From assembly GCA_030628755.1 (NCBI GenBank), contig DAOVQH010000081.1, positions 1-8,724 of the forward strand: a DNA stretch of 8,724 nucleotides, given 5' to 3'. The translations under genes and the position numbers were made by a program. How positions within the stretch are numbered: the stretch's first letter is position 1; the number at the start of each line of letters is the position of its first letter. Shown in pieces: positions 1-5,118 of this stretch. The notes below the pieces were generated by a model that saw only the letters and a list, made by a program, of their open reading frames with translations, did no database searches and was not told the DNA's origin. The DNA comes from Candidatus Cloacimonadota bacterium (GTDB lineage: Bacteria > Cloacimonadota > Cloacimonadia > Cloacimonadales > TCS61).

Positions 1-187
1 AAAAGGAGCACAAAAAGCTGCTACTGATTTTGGTATTGATATCTTAGGAAAAATCCCCTTTGATACAAACATTGTAAAAACTTCTGATACTGGCAGACCT
101 TATATTTATGATTTCAAAAAAATGCCGGCAGCAAAGGAAATGAACCAAATAGTTGATAAAATAATTCAAAAGGTAGAAAATAGATAA
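1..187 (+). CDS. mrp: Mrp/ApbC-family P-loop ATPase, C-terminal fragment
   Basis: This is the last 61 codons of a gene that begins left of the window; the frame starts at base 2 and ends in TAA at 185-187. The fragment reads like the C-terminus of Mrp/NBP35 iron-sulfur cluster carrier ATPases: a segment 'FGIDILGKIPFDTNIVKTSD' followed by 'TGRPYIYD' and an 'AAKEM' helix. This matches the family pattern of G-(I/V)-x-(L/I)-LG-x-IP-(L/F)-D followed by D-x-G-x-P. These proteins bind ATP and pass Fe-S clusters to apoproteins in the cytosol. The Walker A and the cluster-binding cysteines would lie upstream and cannot be checked. The assignment rests on this short motif run, so another MinD/ParA-like ATPase is possible but less likely. 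Confidence 0.72.
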   Translation, partial: KGAQKAATDFGIDILGKIPFDTNIVKTSDTGRPYIYDFKKMPAAKEMNQIVDKIIQKVENR

Positions 188-253
188 ACAACTTTATTAA
201 GATTTATGAAAATATCTGTGTGATCATTGAAATAAGCTGATTTTCGTATTATT

Positions 254-290
254 AAACCTTCAAGGTTATTCAAGACTTTAAAGGTTTTTC
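254..290 (+). terminator. possible rho-independent terminator after mrp
   Basis: Seven-base arms AAACCTT (254-260) and AAGGTTT (281-287) are perfectly complementary. They are separated by about 20 bases and the T-run continues into TTCTTG. It sits 67 bases after the mrp stop and just before the ispD region. The long loop and AT-rich stem make it a weak candidate. Confidence 0.33.
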
Positions 291-294
291 TTGC

Positions 295-323
295 TTGACA
301 TAAATTAGTTGTGAATTTTGATT
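295..323 (+). promoter_or_regulatory. possible sigma-70-type promoter for ispD
   Basis: A perfect TTGACA box lies at 295-300, directly after the candidate terminator. The hexamer 17 bases downstream (318-323, TTGATT) is a poor -10 box. If used, transcription would begin near 330, almost at the ATG at 333. That would give a nearly leaderless message, which would fit the lack of a clear ribosome binding site there. Only the -35 box is convincing. Confidence 0.25.
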
Positions 324-332
324 CATTCAAGA

Positions 333-1042
333 ATGAAGAAGAAAAAAATTAAAACTATAGCGATAATCACTGCTGGTGGCAGTGGAAATAGATTGAAGAG
401 TGACACCAAAAAACAGTTTATTGAAATTGCTGGAAGACCGCTTATATTCTGGACTCTCGACAAATTCACAAACCACCTTGAGATAGATGAGATTATCGTT
501 ACCCTTCCCGAGGATGAAATTAAAACATATTCCGAACTTATTGAAATGAATATCCTCAGGATGTAATAACAACTCTTCCCGGTGGAGAGGAAAGACAGGA
601 CTCGGTTTTTAATGCACTCCTGTTGTGTTCTTCAAATACAAAATATATTCTGATTCACGATGGTGTACGACCTTTTATTTCTTCGGAAGATATAACCCGG
701 CTCCTGGAATCCGTTGAAGAACACAAGGCTGTAATTCCCATAAGTAAAATAAAGAACACGATCAAAGAAATCCAGAATAATAAAATCATTAAAACCATTT
801 CCAAAGAAAACTTAGTAAATGCCTTAACACCTCAAGTATTTGAGTTTGATTTGATAAAATCCTGTCATCAGAAAGCAAAATCCGAGAAACTATATTTTAC
901 AGACGATGCAGCAATATTGGAGCATTTCGGGTATCCGGTTTATACAGTTGAATGTGATTCATTTAATATTAAAATAACTGATATTCATGATCTTCAAATT
1001 GCAAAAGTACTCTTAGAAAATAATTTTCTGAAAGATAATTAA
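333..1042 (+). pseudogene. ispD: 2-C-methyl-D-erythritol 4-phosphate cytidylyltransferase, frameshifted
   Basis: IspD joins MEP to CTP, giving CDP-methylerythritol in the MEP isoprenoid pathway. The N-terminal part (ATG 333 to TAA 566) has the nucleotide-binding loop TAGGSGNRL with Arg20, then KKQF with Lys27. The rest is in another frame and carries GGEERQDSV, HDGVRPF (about 109-115), TPQ, FTDDAAILE (about 189-197) and NIKIT (about 212-216), all IspD motifs in the right order. The frames join at about 543-546: adding one A to the AAA run there restores '...IEN EYPQDVITTLPGG...'. The repaired protein is 236 residues, normal for IspD. As written, translation from 333 stops after 77 residues. 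A TTG at 318 is also in frame, but ATG 333 gives the normal N-terminus. A consensus error or a real inactivating deletion are both possible; since the pathway is essential where used, error or a second copy would be needed for survival. ispF lies downstream. Confidence 0.88.
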
Positions 1043-1156
1043 TGAATCTTGAATGGTTGAAGGGTTAAATCAGTGATTATAAATGTCTTTGCGCAGTGTA
1101 CGCGTAGTTCCAAATTTTCGTAATGAAGATGAAAGCAATTAAAATTGCAAGTAAAA

Positions 1157-1303
1157 CTTTCGTGTTATTTAGCGTTATCCCTGTGGAATAAAATCAGAGA
1201 TTTTCTCCGATAAGTCGGAGATTCAACAGGGTGAATTCGCCTGCCCCGTAAGTAAGAATGACTGTATCGGGGCGGGTAATAATTAAAGGAAATAAGATGA
1301 CCT
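1157..1303 (+). repeat. structured intergenic repeat, copy A (three-way-junction type)
   Basis: The core at 1179-1231 can fold with almost no unpaired bases. The outer stem pairs CCCTGTGGAAT (1179-1189) with ATTCAACAGGG (1221-1231), 10 of 11 bases matching. Inside are two side-by-side hairpins: AAAATC-AGA-GATTTT (1190-1204) and CTCCGA-TAAG-TCGGAG (1205-1220). The flanks TTTCGTGTTATTTAGCG before and GTGAATTCG after are also shared with copy B, 260 bases downstream. After the core, copy A continues through a 34-bp insertion and then GGGTAATAA...AAAGGAAATAAG-ATG, which resembles the ispF ribosome-binding-site region but leads to no gene. Function unknown. Confidence 0.8.
1240..1273 (+). repeat. 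34-bp C/G-rich hairpin element nested in copy A
   Basis: Compared with copy B, where TTCG is followed by T and GGGTAATAA, copy A has 34 extra bases between TTCG (1236-1239) and GGGTAATAA (from 1274). Together with the following GGG, the ends pair as CCTGCCCCG (1240-1248) with CGGGGCGGG (1268-1276), nine pairs including one G-T. The same 34-bp unit, reverse complemented, occurs inside the U32 gene at 4478-4511 with 29 of 34 bases identical by hand alignment. It is therefore a dispersed element rather than a local accident. Confidence 0.72.
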
Positions 1304-1314
1304 TTTCGTGTTTT

Positions 1315-1328
1315 TTCGCCTGCCCCGT
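1315..1328 (+). repeat. partial copy of the C-rich hairpin end
   Basis: TTCGCCTGCCCCGT here repeats bases 1236-1249 exactly, and is preceded by another TTTCGTGTT flank like those of copies A and B. The matching right arm is absent, so this looks like a left-end remnant that runs into the terminator-like hairpin at 1338. Confidence 0.55.
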
Positions 1329-1337
1329 TAAATCTTT

Positions 1338-1376
1338 ACCACGTTGGATTTTTTTTTATCCAACGGTGGTCTTTTA
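1338..1376 (+). terminator. terminator-like hairpin with an all-T loop
   Basis: ACCACGTTGGAT (1338-1349) pairs with ATCCAACGGTGGT (1358-1370): 12 pairs with one bulged C, closing an eight-T loop, followed by CTTTTATTT. The stem and trailing T-rich tract fit a rho-independent terminator for transcription coming from ispD. The T loop is unusual, and as dispersed palindromes abound here it may instead be one more repeat. Confidence 0.5.
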
Positions 1377-1419
1377 TTTAATTGGGCGTATTTCATGGGT
1401 TTTAATAGAAAAATAATAT

Positions 1420-1523
1420 TTCGTGTTTTTAGCGTTATCCCTGTGGAATAAAATCAGAGATTTTAATGCAAAACATTATTCAACAGGGTGAATTCGTGGG
1501 TAATAAAGAAGGAGATAATCATG
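1420..1523 (+). repeat. structured intergenic repeat, copy B, abutting ispF
   Basis: The core at 1439-1488 has the same outer stem as copy A (1439-1449 with 1478-1488) and the same first hairpin (1450-1464). The second hairpin is different in sequence but still pairs: AATG (1465-1468), loop CAAAA, CATT (1474-1477). The repeat then runs GTGAATTCGTGGGTAATAA and straight into the ispF ribosome binding site and ATG. Transcripts of ispF starting upstream would carry this structure in their 5' leader, so a regulatory role is conceivable but unproven. Confidence 0.78.
1509..1514 (+). promoter_or_regulatory. ispF ribosome binding site
   Basis: AAGGAG sits six bases before ATG 1521. It decides the start: the same frame is open back to GTG 1488, but that codon lies inside the repeat and would add 11 residues foreign to IspF. 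Confidence 0.85.
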
Positions 1524-1988
1524 CGAATTGGATACGGATATGATGTACATAAATTAGAAAAAAATAGAAAATTGATCTTAGGTGGAGTGGAAATTCCTTT
1601 CGAAAAAGGTCTTTTCGGTCATTCCGATGCAGATGTGCTCATCCATGCCATTCTTGATTCCATTTTAGGTGCACTTGCAAAAGGCGATATCGGACAGCTT
1701 TTCCCTGATACAGATGAATCATACAAAAATATAGACAGTAGAATTCTTTTAAGAAAAACAACAAATATTTTGGATGAATCGAAATATGAAATAGCAAATG
1801 TTGATGCTACAATCTGTGCCCAGAAACCCAAACTCCATAAATATATACCTCAAATGAGGAAAAATATTGCTGCTGATCTTCACACGGAAATTGCAAATAT
1901 CTCCATAAAAGCAACAACTGAAGAAGGTCTGGGAATAAGTGGAAAGGGAATATCTGCAACCGCAGTTATTCTGTTAAGATCATTATAA
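1521..1988 (+). CDS. ispF: 2-C-methyl-D-erythritol 2,4-cyclodiphosphate synthase
   Basis: IspF cyclises CDP-methylerythritol 2-phosphate to MEcPP with release of CMP, in the cytosolic MEP pathway. The 155-residue product is the usual length of this single-domain trimer-forming enzyme. Visible signatures are the N-terminal GYGYDVH, giving metal ligands Asp8 and His10; LFGHSDADVLIHAILD with His42 as the third ligand; GDIGQLFPDTD (55-65); and KATTEEGLG (130-138), the cytidine-binding stretch near the C-terminus. All key residues are present, so the gene looks intact. The ATG at 1521 has AAGGAG six bases upstream. ispD lies about 480 bases upstream on the same strand, separated by repeats and a likely terminator, so the two may no longer share one message. 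The gene ends two bases before the toxin-antitoxin promoter region. Confidence 0.96.
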   Translation: MRIGYGYDVHKLEKNRKLILGGVEIPFEKGLFGHSDADVLIHAILDSILGALAKGDIGQLFPDTDESYKNIDSRILLRKTTNILDESKYEIANVDATICAQKPKLHKYIPQMRKNIAADLHTEIANISIKATTEEGLGISGKGISATAVILLRSL

Positions 1989-1990
1989 AT

Positions 1991-2019
1991 TTGACTTGAC
2001 ATCAATATTACGATGTATT
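1991..2019 (+). promoter_or_regulatory. promoter of the toxin-antitoxin operon
   Basis: TTGACT (1991-1996) and TGTATT (2014-2019) are 17 bases apart. An overlapping perfect TTGACA (1996-2001) has only a poor -10 partner (TCTTTT, 2019-2024). A short inverted repeat, ACATC (1999-2003) and GATGT (2012-2016), lies between the boxes and could be an operator half-site pair. Confidence 0.45.
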
Positions 2020-2046
2020 CTTTTGTATTCATATAGCATACAAAAG
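2020..2046 (+). promoter_or_regulatory. operator-like inverted repeat for antitoxin autoregulation
   Basis: CTTTTGTAT (2020-2028) and ATACAAAAG (2038-2046) are perfect 9-base inverted arms around a 9-base spacer. The site overlaps the start of the antitoxin's ribosome binding site (GGGGGAGG, 2046-2053) and follows the promoter boxes. RHH antitoxins generally bind such palindromes to repress their own operon. Occupancy here would cover the likely transcription start. The role is inferred from position and symmetry. Confidence 0.55.
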
Positions 2047-2058
2047 GGGGAGGTTGTT

Positions 2059-2289
2059 ATGAATGTGCTAACATTACGTTTACCGGAAGACATAGAAAAG
2101 AAATTGAAACTTAAAGCACAAATGGAACATCGTTCCGTATCTGAACAAATAAAGAAGTATATATATGATGCTATTCTCATGGAAGATAACCCGGACTTAC
2201 CTCTTTCATTTATCAAACAAACACTGGAAGCAAAAGCAGAAATTGAAGCAGGTTTGGGACAAGAATACAAGTTTGGACATATTAAGTGA
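2059..2289 (+). CDS. ribbon-helix-helix antitoxin, RelB/ParD-like
   Basis: This 76-residue protein has the layout of a short RHH antitoxin. A DNA-contacting strand NVLTLRLP (2-9) is followed by helix A (about 10-23), a turn HRSVSEQ and helix B (about 28-39). Then comes a linker, and an acidic, alanine- and glutamate-rich C-terminal helix (about 55-66) of the sort that wraps the toxin. It should dimerise, neutralise the downstream toxin and repress the operon at the inverted repeat just upstream. The start is set by a strong GGGGGAGG five bases before ATG 2059; the frame is open upstream to TTG 1996, but that lies in the promoter. The TGA stop overlaps the toxin's GTG start (GTGA, 2286-2289), implying translational coupling. 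I cannot name the exact antitoxin subfamily. Confidence 0.82.
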   Translation: MNVLTLRLPEDIEKKLKLKAQMEHRSVSEQIKKYIYDAILMEDNPDLPLSFIKQTLEAKAEIEAGLGQEYKFGHIK

Positions 2290-2564
2290 AAAATATCATA
2301 GCTTCAAATCTATTTCTTAAATTCAAAAAGAAATCTTCAAAGAAATTACAATTAGAAATTGATAAACAAGTGAAAAATATATGTAATAATCCGGAAATTG
2401 GAGAATTAAAAAAGGGTGACTTGAAAAATATCCGAGTCTATAAATTTACCTTTGGGAAGCAACTAATATTACTTTCTTATGAAATTAAAAATGAAATTCT
2501 CTTTTTATATTCTGTAGGAAGTCATGAAAATTTTTATAAAAAACTTAAACAATATTTGAGATAG
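2286..2564 (+). CDS. RelE/ParE-superfamily toxin
   Basis: The product is 92 residues, basic, and matches a well-known branch of RelE/ParE toxins. An N-terminal helix rich in lysine (FKKKSSKKLQLEI, 13-25) precedes ICNNPEIGELKKGDLKNIRV (32-51) and a beta strand with YKF...KQLILLSYE (52-66). The C-terminal signature is VGSHENFYKKL (77-87). Relatives of this kind are usually ribosome-dependent mRNA interferases, though ParE-type gyrase poisons share the fold; the His80, Tyr84 and basic residues favour an RNase but do not prove it. Translation starts at GTG 2286 inside the end of the antitoxin gene, so antitoxin is made first, the usual order. The gene is complete and ends in TAG, six bases before the palindromic insert region begins. 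Confidence 0.83.
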   Translation: MKNIIASNLFLKFKKKSSKKLQLEIDKQVKNICNNPEIGELKKGDLKNIRVYKFTFGKQLILLSYEIKNEILFLYSVGSHENFYKKLKQYLR

Positions 2565-2570
2565 TTTCTC

Positions 2571-2735
2571 ATGAAACCAGAACTTCTCCTTCTTCATCCT
2601 TCGAGTCGTCCATTCTCCATAGTATTACGAAGGATGAATAAGGAGCTTACGACGACGACTCGAGATAGAATATCAATAGCTTTTGCTCGACTCGTCGTTC
2701 CTTACGAGTCGAAAAAGCTAAACACAATTATATGA
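2571..2735 (+). other. 54-codon open frame created by duplicated U32 gene start
   Basis: An open frame starts with ATG 2571 and encodes MKPELLL, the same first seven residues as the U32 protein, then runs through the palindromic insert and ends at TGA 2733-2735. That stop overlaps the U32 ATG (2732-2734) as ATGA. The remaining 47 residues are low-complexity and unlike any family I know. It may be the relic of the original gene start before the insert arrived, or a leader frame that delivers ribosomes to the U32 start, which has no ribosome binding site of its own. Confidence 0.35.
2593..2719 (+). repeat. palindrome-rich insert upstream of the U32 gene
   Basis: Three inverted repeats are interleaved. 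TTCATCCTTCG (2593-2603) pairs with CGAAGGATGAA (2628-2638). TCGAGTCGTC (2601-2610) pairs with GACGACTCGA (2654-2663). A long hairpin of 7+9 pairs with a two-base bulge joins 2678-2695 to 2704-2719, around loop CGTTCCTT. The motif GAGTCG or its complement occurs four times. The insert is bounded by two near-copies of the U32 start (2571-2591 and 2732-2752, 18 of 21 identical), as expected if an element entered the start of the gene and duplicated its target. No transposase is encoded, so any mobility would depend on enzymes elsewhere. Confidence 0.62.
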
Positions 2736-4774
2736 AACCTGAACTCCTTCTTCCCGTTGGCAATACCGAATCTTTTTACGCAGCGATCGAAGGTGGAGCA
2801 GATGCGATTTATCTTGGATTAAGATATTTTAATGCCCGGGTTAAAGCACAGAATTTTGCTCCGAATCAGTTACAATCACTTCTAAAAGAATCAGAGAAAA
2901 AACAGATAAAAGTTTATCTGACTCTTAACACACTTATAAAAAACAGTGAACTTCCAACTTTGCTGGATATCCTTTACCTCCTTTCCCAAACAACGATATC
3001 CTCTATTATTATCCAGGATTGGGGTGTTTATTTTCTTTTAAAAAAGTACTTCCAAAAAATTCCAATTTACGCCAGCACCCAAATGGGAATCCATAACTCC
3101 ATCGGAGTTGATTATGTTCTTTCCAGGAAATTTGAGAGGATAATTTTAGCCAGGGAACTCACACTAAATGAACTTAAAGAAATCAGCAGAAAGGCTGGAA
3201 TTGAACTTGAACTCTTTGCTCATGGAGCTTTGTGTTATTCATTTTCCGGGATGTGCTTGTTCAGCAGTTACTTAGGTGGAATGAGCGCAAATCGTGGTCT
3301 TTGCAGACAACCCTGCAGGAGACTTTACCATACACAAAACAGATCGGATTTCTTTTTCAGCTTAAAAGACAATCAGTTAATCGACTTGCTACCGCAAATT
3401 CTAAAATTAAATATCTCAGGAATCAAGATCGAAGGTCGCATGAAATCTGCTGAATATGTTTATAATGTTGCAAGGGCATACAGGATGGTTTTAGATGACC
3501 TAACCAAAATAGAAACAGCAAAAGAAATCCTGAAATACGATTTTGGCAGAGAAAAAACCTCCTACTTCTTTGGTGAAGATGTGAAGAACGCAATTACAAA
3601 AAATCCTTACATTGGTATATACATCGGCAAAGTGGATTCAATAGACGAATATTCCTTTTCCTTCAAGACACTTCATCCACTCAAGTTCATGGATCGTCTG
3701 CGAATTCTTCCCGAAACAGGAACAGATGCCAAAGCAATCAAGATCAAAGAAATGAAAAAAAATAAAAAAGAATGCCCTCTTGTTGAAGCTGGAGAAATAA
3801 TTACCATTAAAACTGATAAGATCAAGGTTAACAAAGGAGATAAGGTTTTCCTGATCGGGTTGGCTAATATAAAATTCAAAAGTAAATTCACTATGGAAGG
3901 AAAAAGACTGAAACTGCATCTTCCCGAGCAGAAGAAAAAAAATATTTTAGACAAAATTGGTTCTCGCAAAACACTCAGCAAGCAGCAACTTTTTATTCGT
4001 ATCAATTCGCTAGACTGGCTAAGGAAATTACACTTTGATAATTTCGATTTCCTGATAATGAATTTAACCAGATCTGATTGGGAAAAATTGAATTTAAAAA
4101 GTTCATTCCTTAGAAAAAATATTCATAAGCTAATCGTTCAGCTTCCAAAATTCATAACAGAAGATGACATCGAATTTTATAAAAAGCTCTGCAGAGAATT
4201 TCAAAGAGCCGGTATTATGAATTTTATATTAAGTCATATTTCACAAAAAAACTTGATTCCTGAAAACTGCAAAATATCAACAAATGAAAATGTTTATATT
4301 CTTAATGATGCTGCAATTCAATTCCTTAAAGAAGAGAACATCAAATCATATATTTATCCCTTTGAAAATGATTACTCCAATTTAGTTGCAGGAAAGGACA
4401 GGAAAGGGATCGTTCCTTTGTATTTTCATCCTGAATTATTCCACTCTAGGATGCCGGTTTCTTTCAGCCACAAAGATACCCCGATACGGTCATACTTTCC
4501 TACGGGGCAGGCAAAGACACTAAGTTTCAAAGATGATAAGAACAATTACATTAAGACTCTTCGTGATGGAATAACTATAGTAATACCAGAAATTCCAGTT
4601 TCACTTCTGCAACATAAGAACAAGCTCTTCGACAAAGGTTTCCGCCGCTTTCTGATAGACTTATCATACGTCCAACCTTCGCAGAATACATTTAACAGGC
4701 TATTGAAAAAGTTTCACTCCTCCACTGCTGAGCAGCCGGGAACGAGTTTCAATTTTAAGGTGGGATTGAAGTAA
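2732..4774 (+). CDS. peptidase U32 family protein (RlhA/TrhP-like RNA hydroxylation factor)
   Basis: The first 300 or so residues form the U32 domain: ELLLPVGNTESFYAAIEGGA (4-23), GADAIYLGLRYFNAR, an ASTQMGIHN segment and LARELTLNEL. The cysteine motif HGALCYSFSGMC...LCRQPC places Cys168, 175, 191 and 195 in the family's usual spacing, so they probably bind an Fe-S cluster; GIKIEGRMK follows. Characterised members (TrhP, RlhA) are needed for prephenate-dependent hydroxylation of tRNA or 23S rRNA; others were called collagenase-like proteases. The 680-residue length, with a long C-terminal extension ending in a RRFLIDLS strand, is closer to RlhA-like proteins than to the shorter YegQ type. Residues about 582-593 are encoded by a copy of the 34-bp hairpin element. 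No Shine-Dalgarno sequence precedes ATG 2732; the upstream frame overlaps it by ATGA. Confidence 0.87.
   Translation: MKPELLLPVGNTESFYAAIEGGADAIYLGLRYFNARVKAQNFAPNQLQSLLKESEKKQIKVYLTLNTLIKNSELPTLLDILYLLSQTTISSIIIQDWGVYFLLKKYFQKIPIYASTQMGIHNSIGVDYVLSRKFERIILARELTLNELKEISRKAGIELELFAHGALCYSFSGMCLFSSYLGGMSANRGLCRQPCRRLYHTQNRSDFFFSLKDNQLIDLLPQILKLNISGIKIEGRMKSAEYVYNVARAYRMVLDDLTKIETAKEILKYDFGREKTSYFFGEDVKNAITKNPYIGIYIGKVDSIDEYSFSFKTLHPLKFMDRLRILPETGTDAKAIKIKEMKKNKKECPLVEAGEIITIKTDKIKVNKGDKVFLIGLANIKFKSKFTMEGKRLKLHLPEQKKKNILDKIGSRKTLSKQQLFIRINSLDWLRKLHFDNFDFLIMNLTRSDWEKLNLKSSFLRKNIHKLIVQLPKFITEDDIEFYKKLCREFQRAGIMNFILSHISQKNLIPENCKISTNENVYILNDAAIQFLKEENIKSYIYPFENDYSNLVAGKDRKGIVPLYFHPELFHSRMPVSFSHKDTPIRSYFPTGQAKTLSFKDDKNNYIKTLRDGITIVIPEIPVSLLQHKNKLFDKGFRRFLIDLSYVQPSQNTFNRLLKKFHSSTAEQPGTSFNFKVGLK
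4478..4511 (-). repeat. 34-bp hairpin element inside the U32 coding sequence
   Basis: This stretch matches the reverse complement of 1240-1273 at 29 of 34 bases, including the unbroken blocks CCCCGATAC and TACGGGGCAGG. It is read in frame and encodes TPIRSYFPTGQA. It lies between the conserved HSRMPV segment and SFKDDKNNYI, where relatives usually have a short variable connection. An insertion there would be tolerated as a surface loop. This resembles the palindromic elements known to insert in frame into Rickettsia genes, but no family link is claimed. Confidence 0.68.
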
Positions 4775-4777
4775 CCC

Positions 4778-4950
4778 CCTTTCGTTGGTTAACCTCCTTT
4801 CGTTGGTTCATCCATCCCGGTTGAACCATATCCAGTTTTCGTTGGTTCATCCATCTTGGTTGAACCACATCCAGTTTTCGTTGGTTCATCCATCCTGGTT
4901 GAACCACATCCAGTTTTCGTTGGTTCATCCATCCTGGTTGAACCATATAT
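4778..4950. repeat. 39-bp tandem repeat array, four units plus a partial one
   Basis: Units begin with TTTCGTTGG at 4798, 4837, 4876 and 4915, exactly 39 bases apart, with a truncated unit (CCTTTCGTTGGTT) at 4778-4790. Units differ by only a few bases (CCCGG, CTTGG or CCTGG; CCATATCC or CCACATCC). Each contains TGGTTCA and TGAACCA, a 7-base inverted repeat able to form a hairpin. Because 39 is 13 codons and no unit carries a stop in one frame of each strand, both strands stay open, giving a 13-residue repeat such as SLVHPSWLNHIQF. No start signal supports translation. The array begins four bases after the U32 stop. Confidence 0.9.
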
Positions 4951-4998
4951 TTACCCTGACTTTGTGACAAGATTTGCTGATGTTTACCCTGACTTTGT
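4950..4998. repeat. 16-bp direct repeat, 33-bp period
   Basis: TTTACCCTGACTTTGT occurs at 4950-4965 and again at 4983-4998, directly after the 39-bp array. The second copy runs into a small inverted repeat, GTTAC (4997-5001) and GTAAC (5009-5013). Two units only, so this may be the end of an older array. Confidence 0.7.
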
Positions 4999-5118
4999 TA
5001 CATACAGAGTAACTAATTCAAATAAATTTGAGTGAAAGAGAGTTTTCCGTTTGACACTAATAGCACAATACAACAACTTCGATTAGGAAAAAATGAAAAA
5101 AGGATGAATGACTTATAA

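Noticed and set aside
540..566. Programmed -1 frameshift in ispD
   Set aside because: There is no X-XXY-YYZ slippery heptamer at the junction (TTGAAATG) and no downstream stem of note. IspD is not known to use frameshifting.
1135..1148. GCAATT-AA-AATTGC palindrome
   Set aside because: It is short, AT-rich and has too tight a loop; such runs are expected by chance here.
1179..1231. Integron attC site
   Set aside because: ATTCAAC fits RYYYAAC, but the arms are in the opposite order (GTGGAAT first, ATTCAAC last), the flanking genes are not cassette-like and no integrase is seen.
1488..1520. Longer ispF starting at GTG 1488
   Set aside because: The extra 11 residues come from the repeat, while ATG 1521 has a strong ribosome binding site and gives the standard IspF N-terminus.
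1996..2058. Longer antitoxin starting at TTG 1996
   Set aside because: This stretch contains the promoter and operator. GGGGGAGG before ATG 2059 and the RHH strand beginning there fix the start.
4778..4950. CRISPR array
   Set aside because: The units are directly adjacent with no unique spacers, and no cas gene is nearby.
4755..4970. Open frames on both strands across the tandem array, about 60 and 71 codons, encoding 13-residue repeats
   Set aside because: They exist because the 39-bp unit is a multiple of three without stops. Neither has a ribosome binding site, and the minus-strand one runs into the end of the U32 gene.
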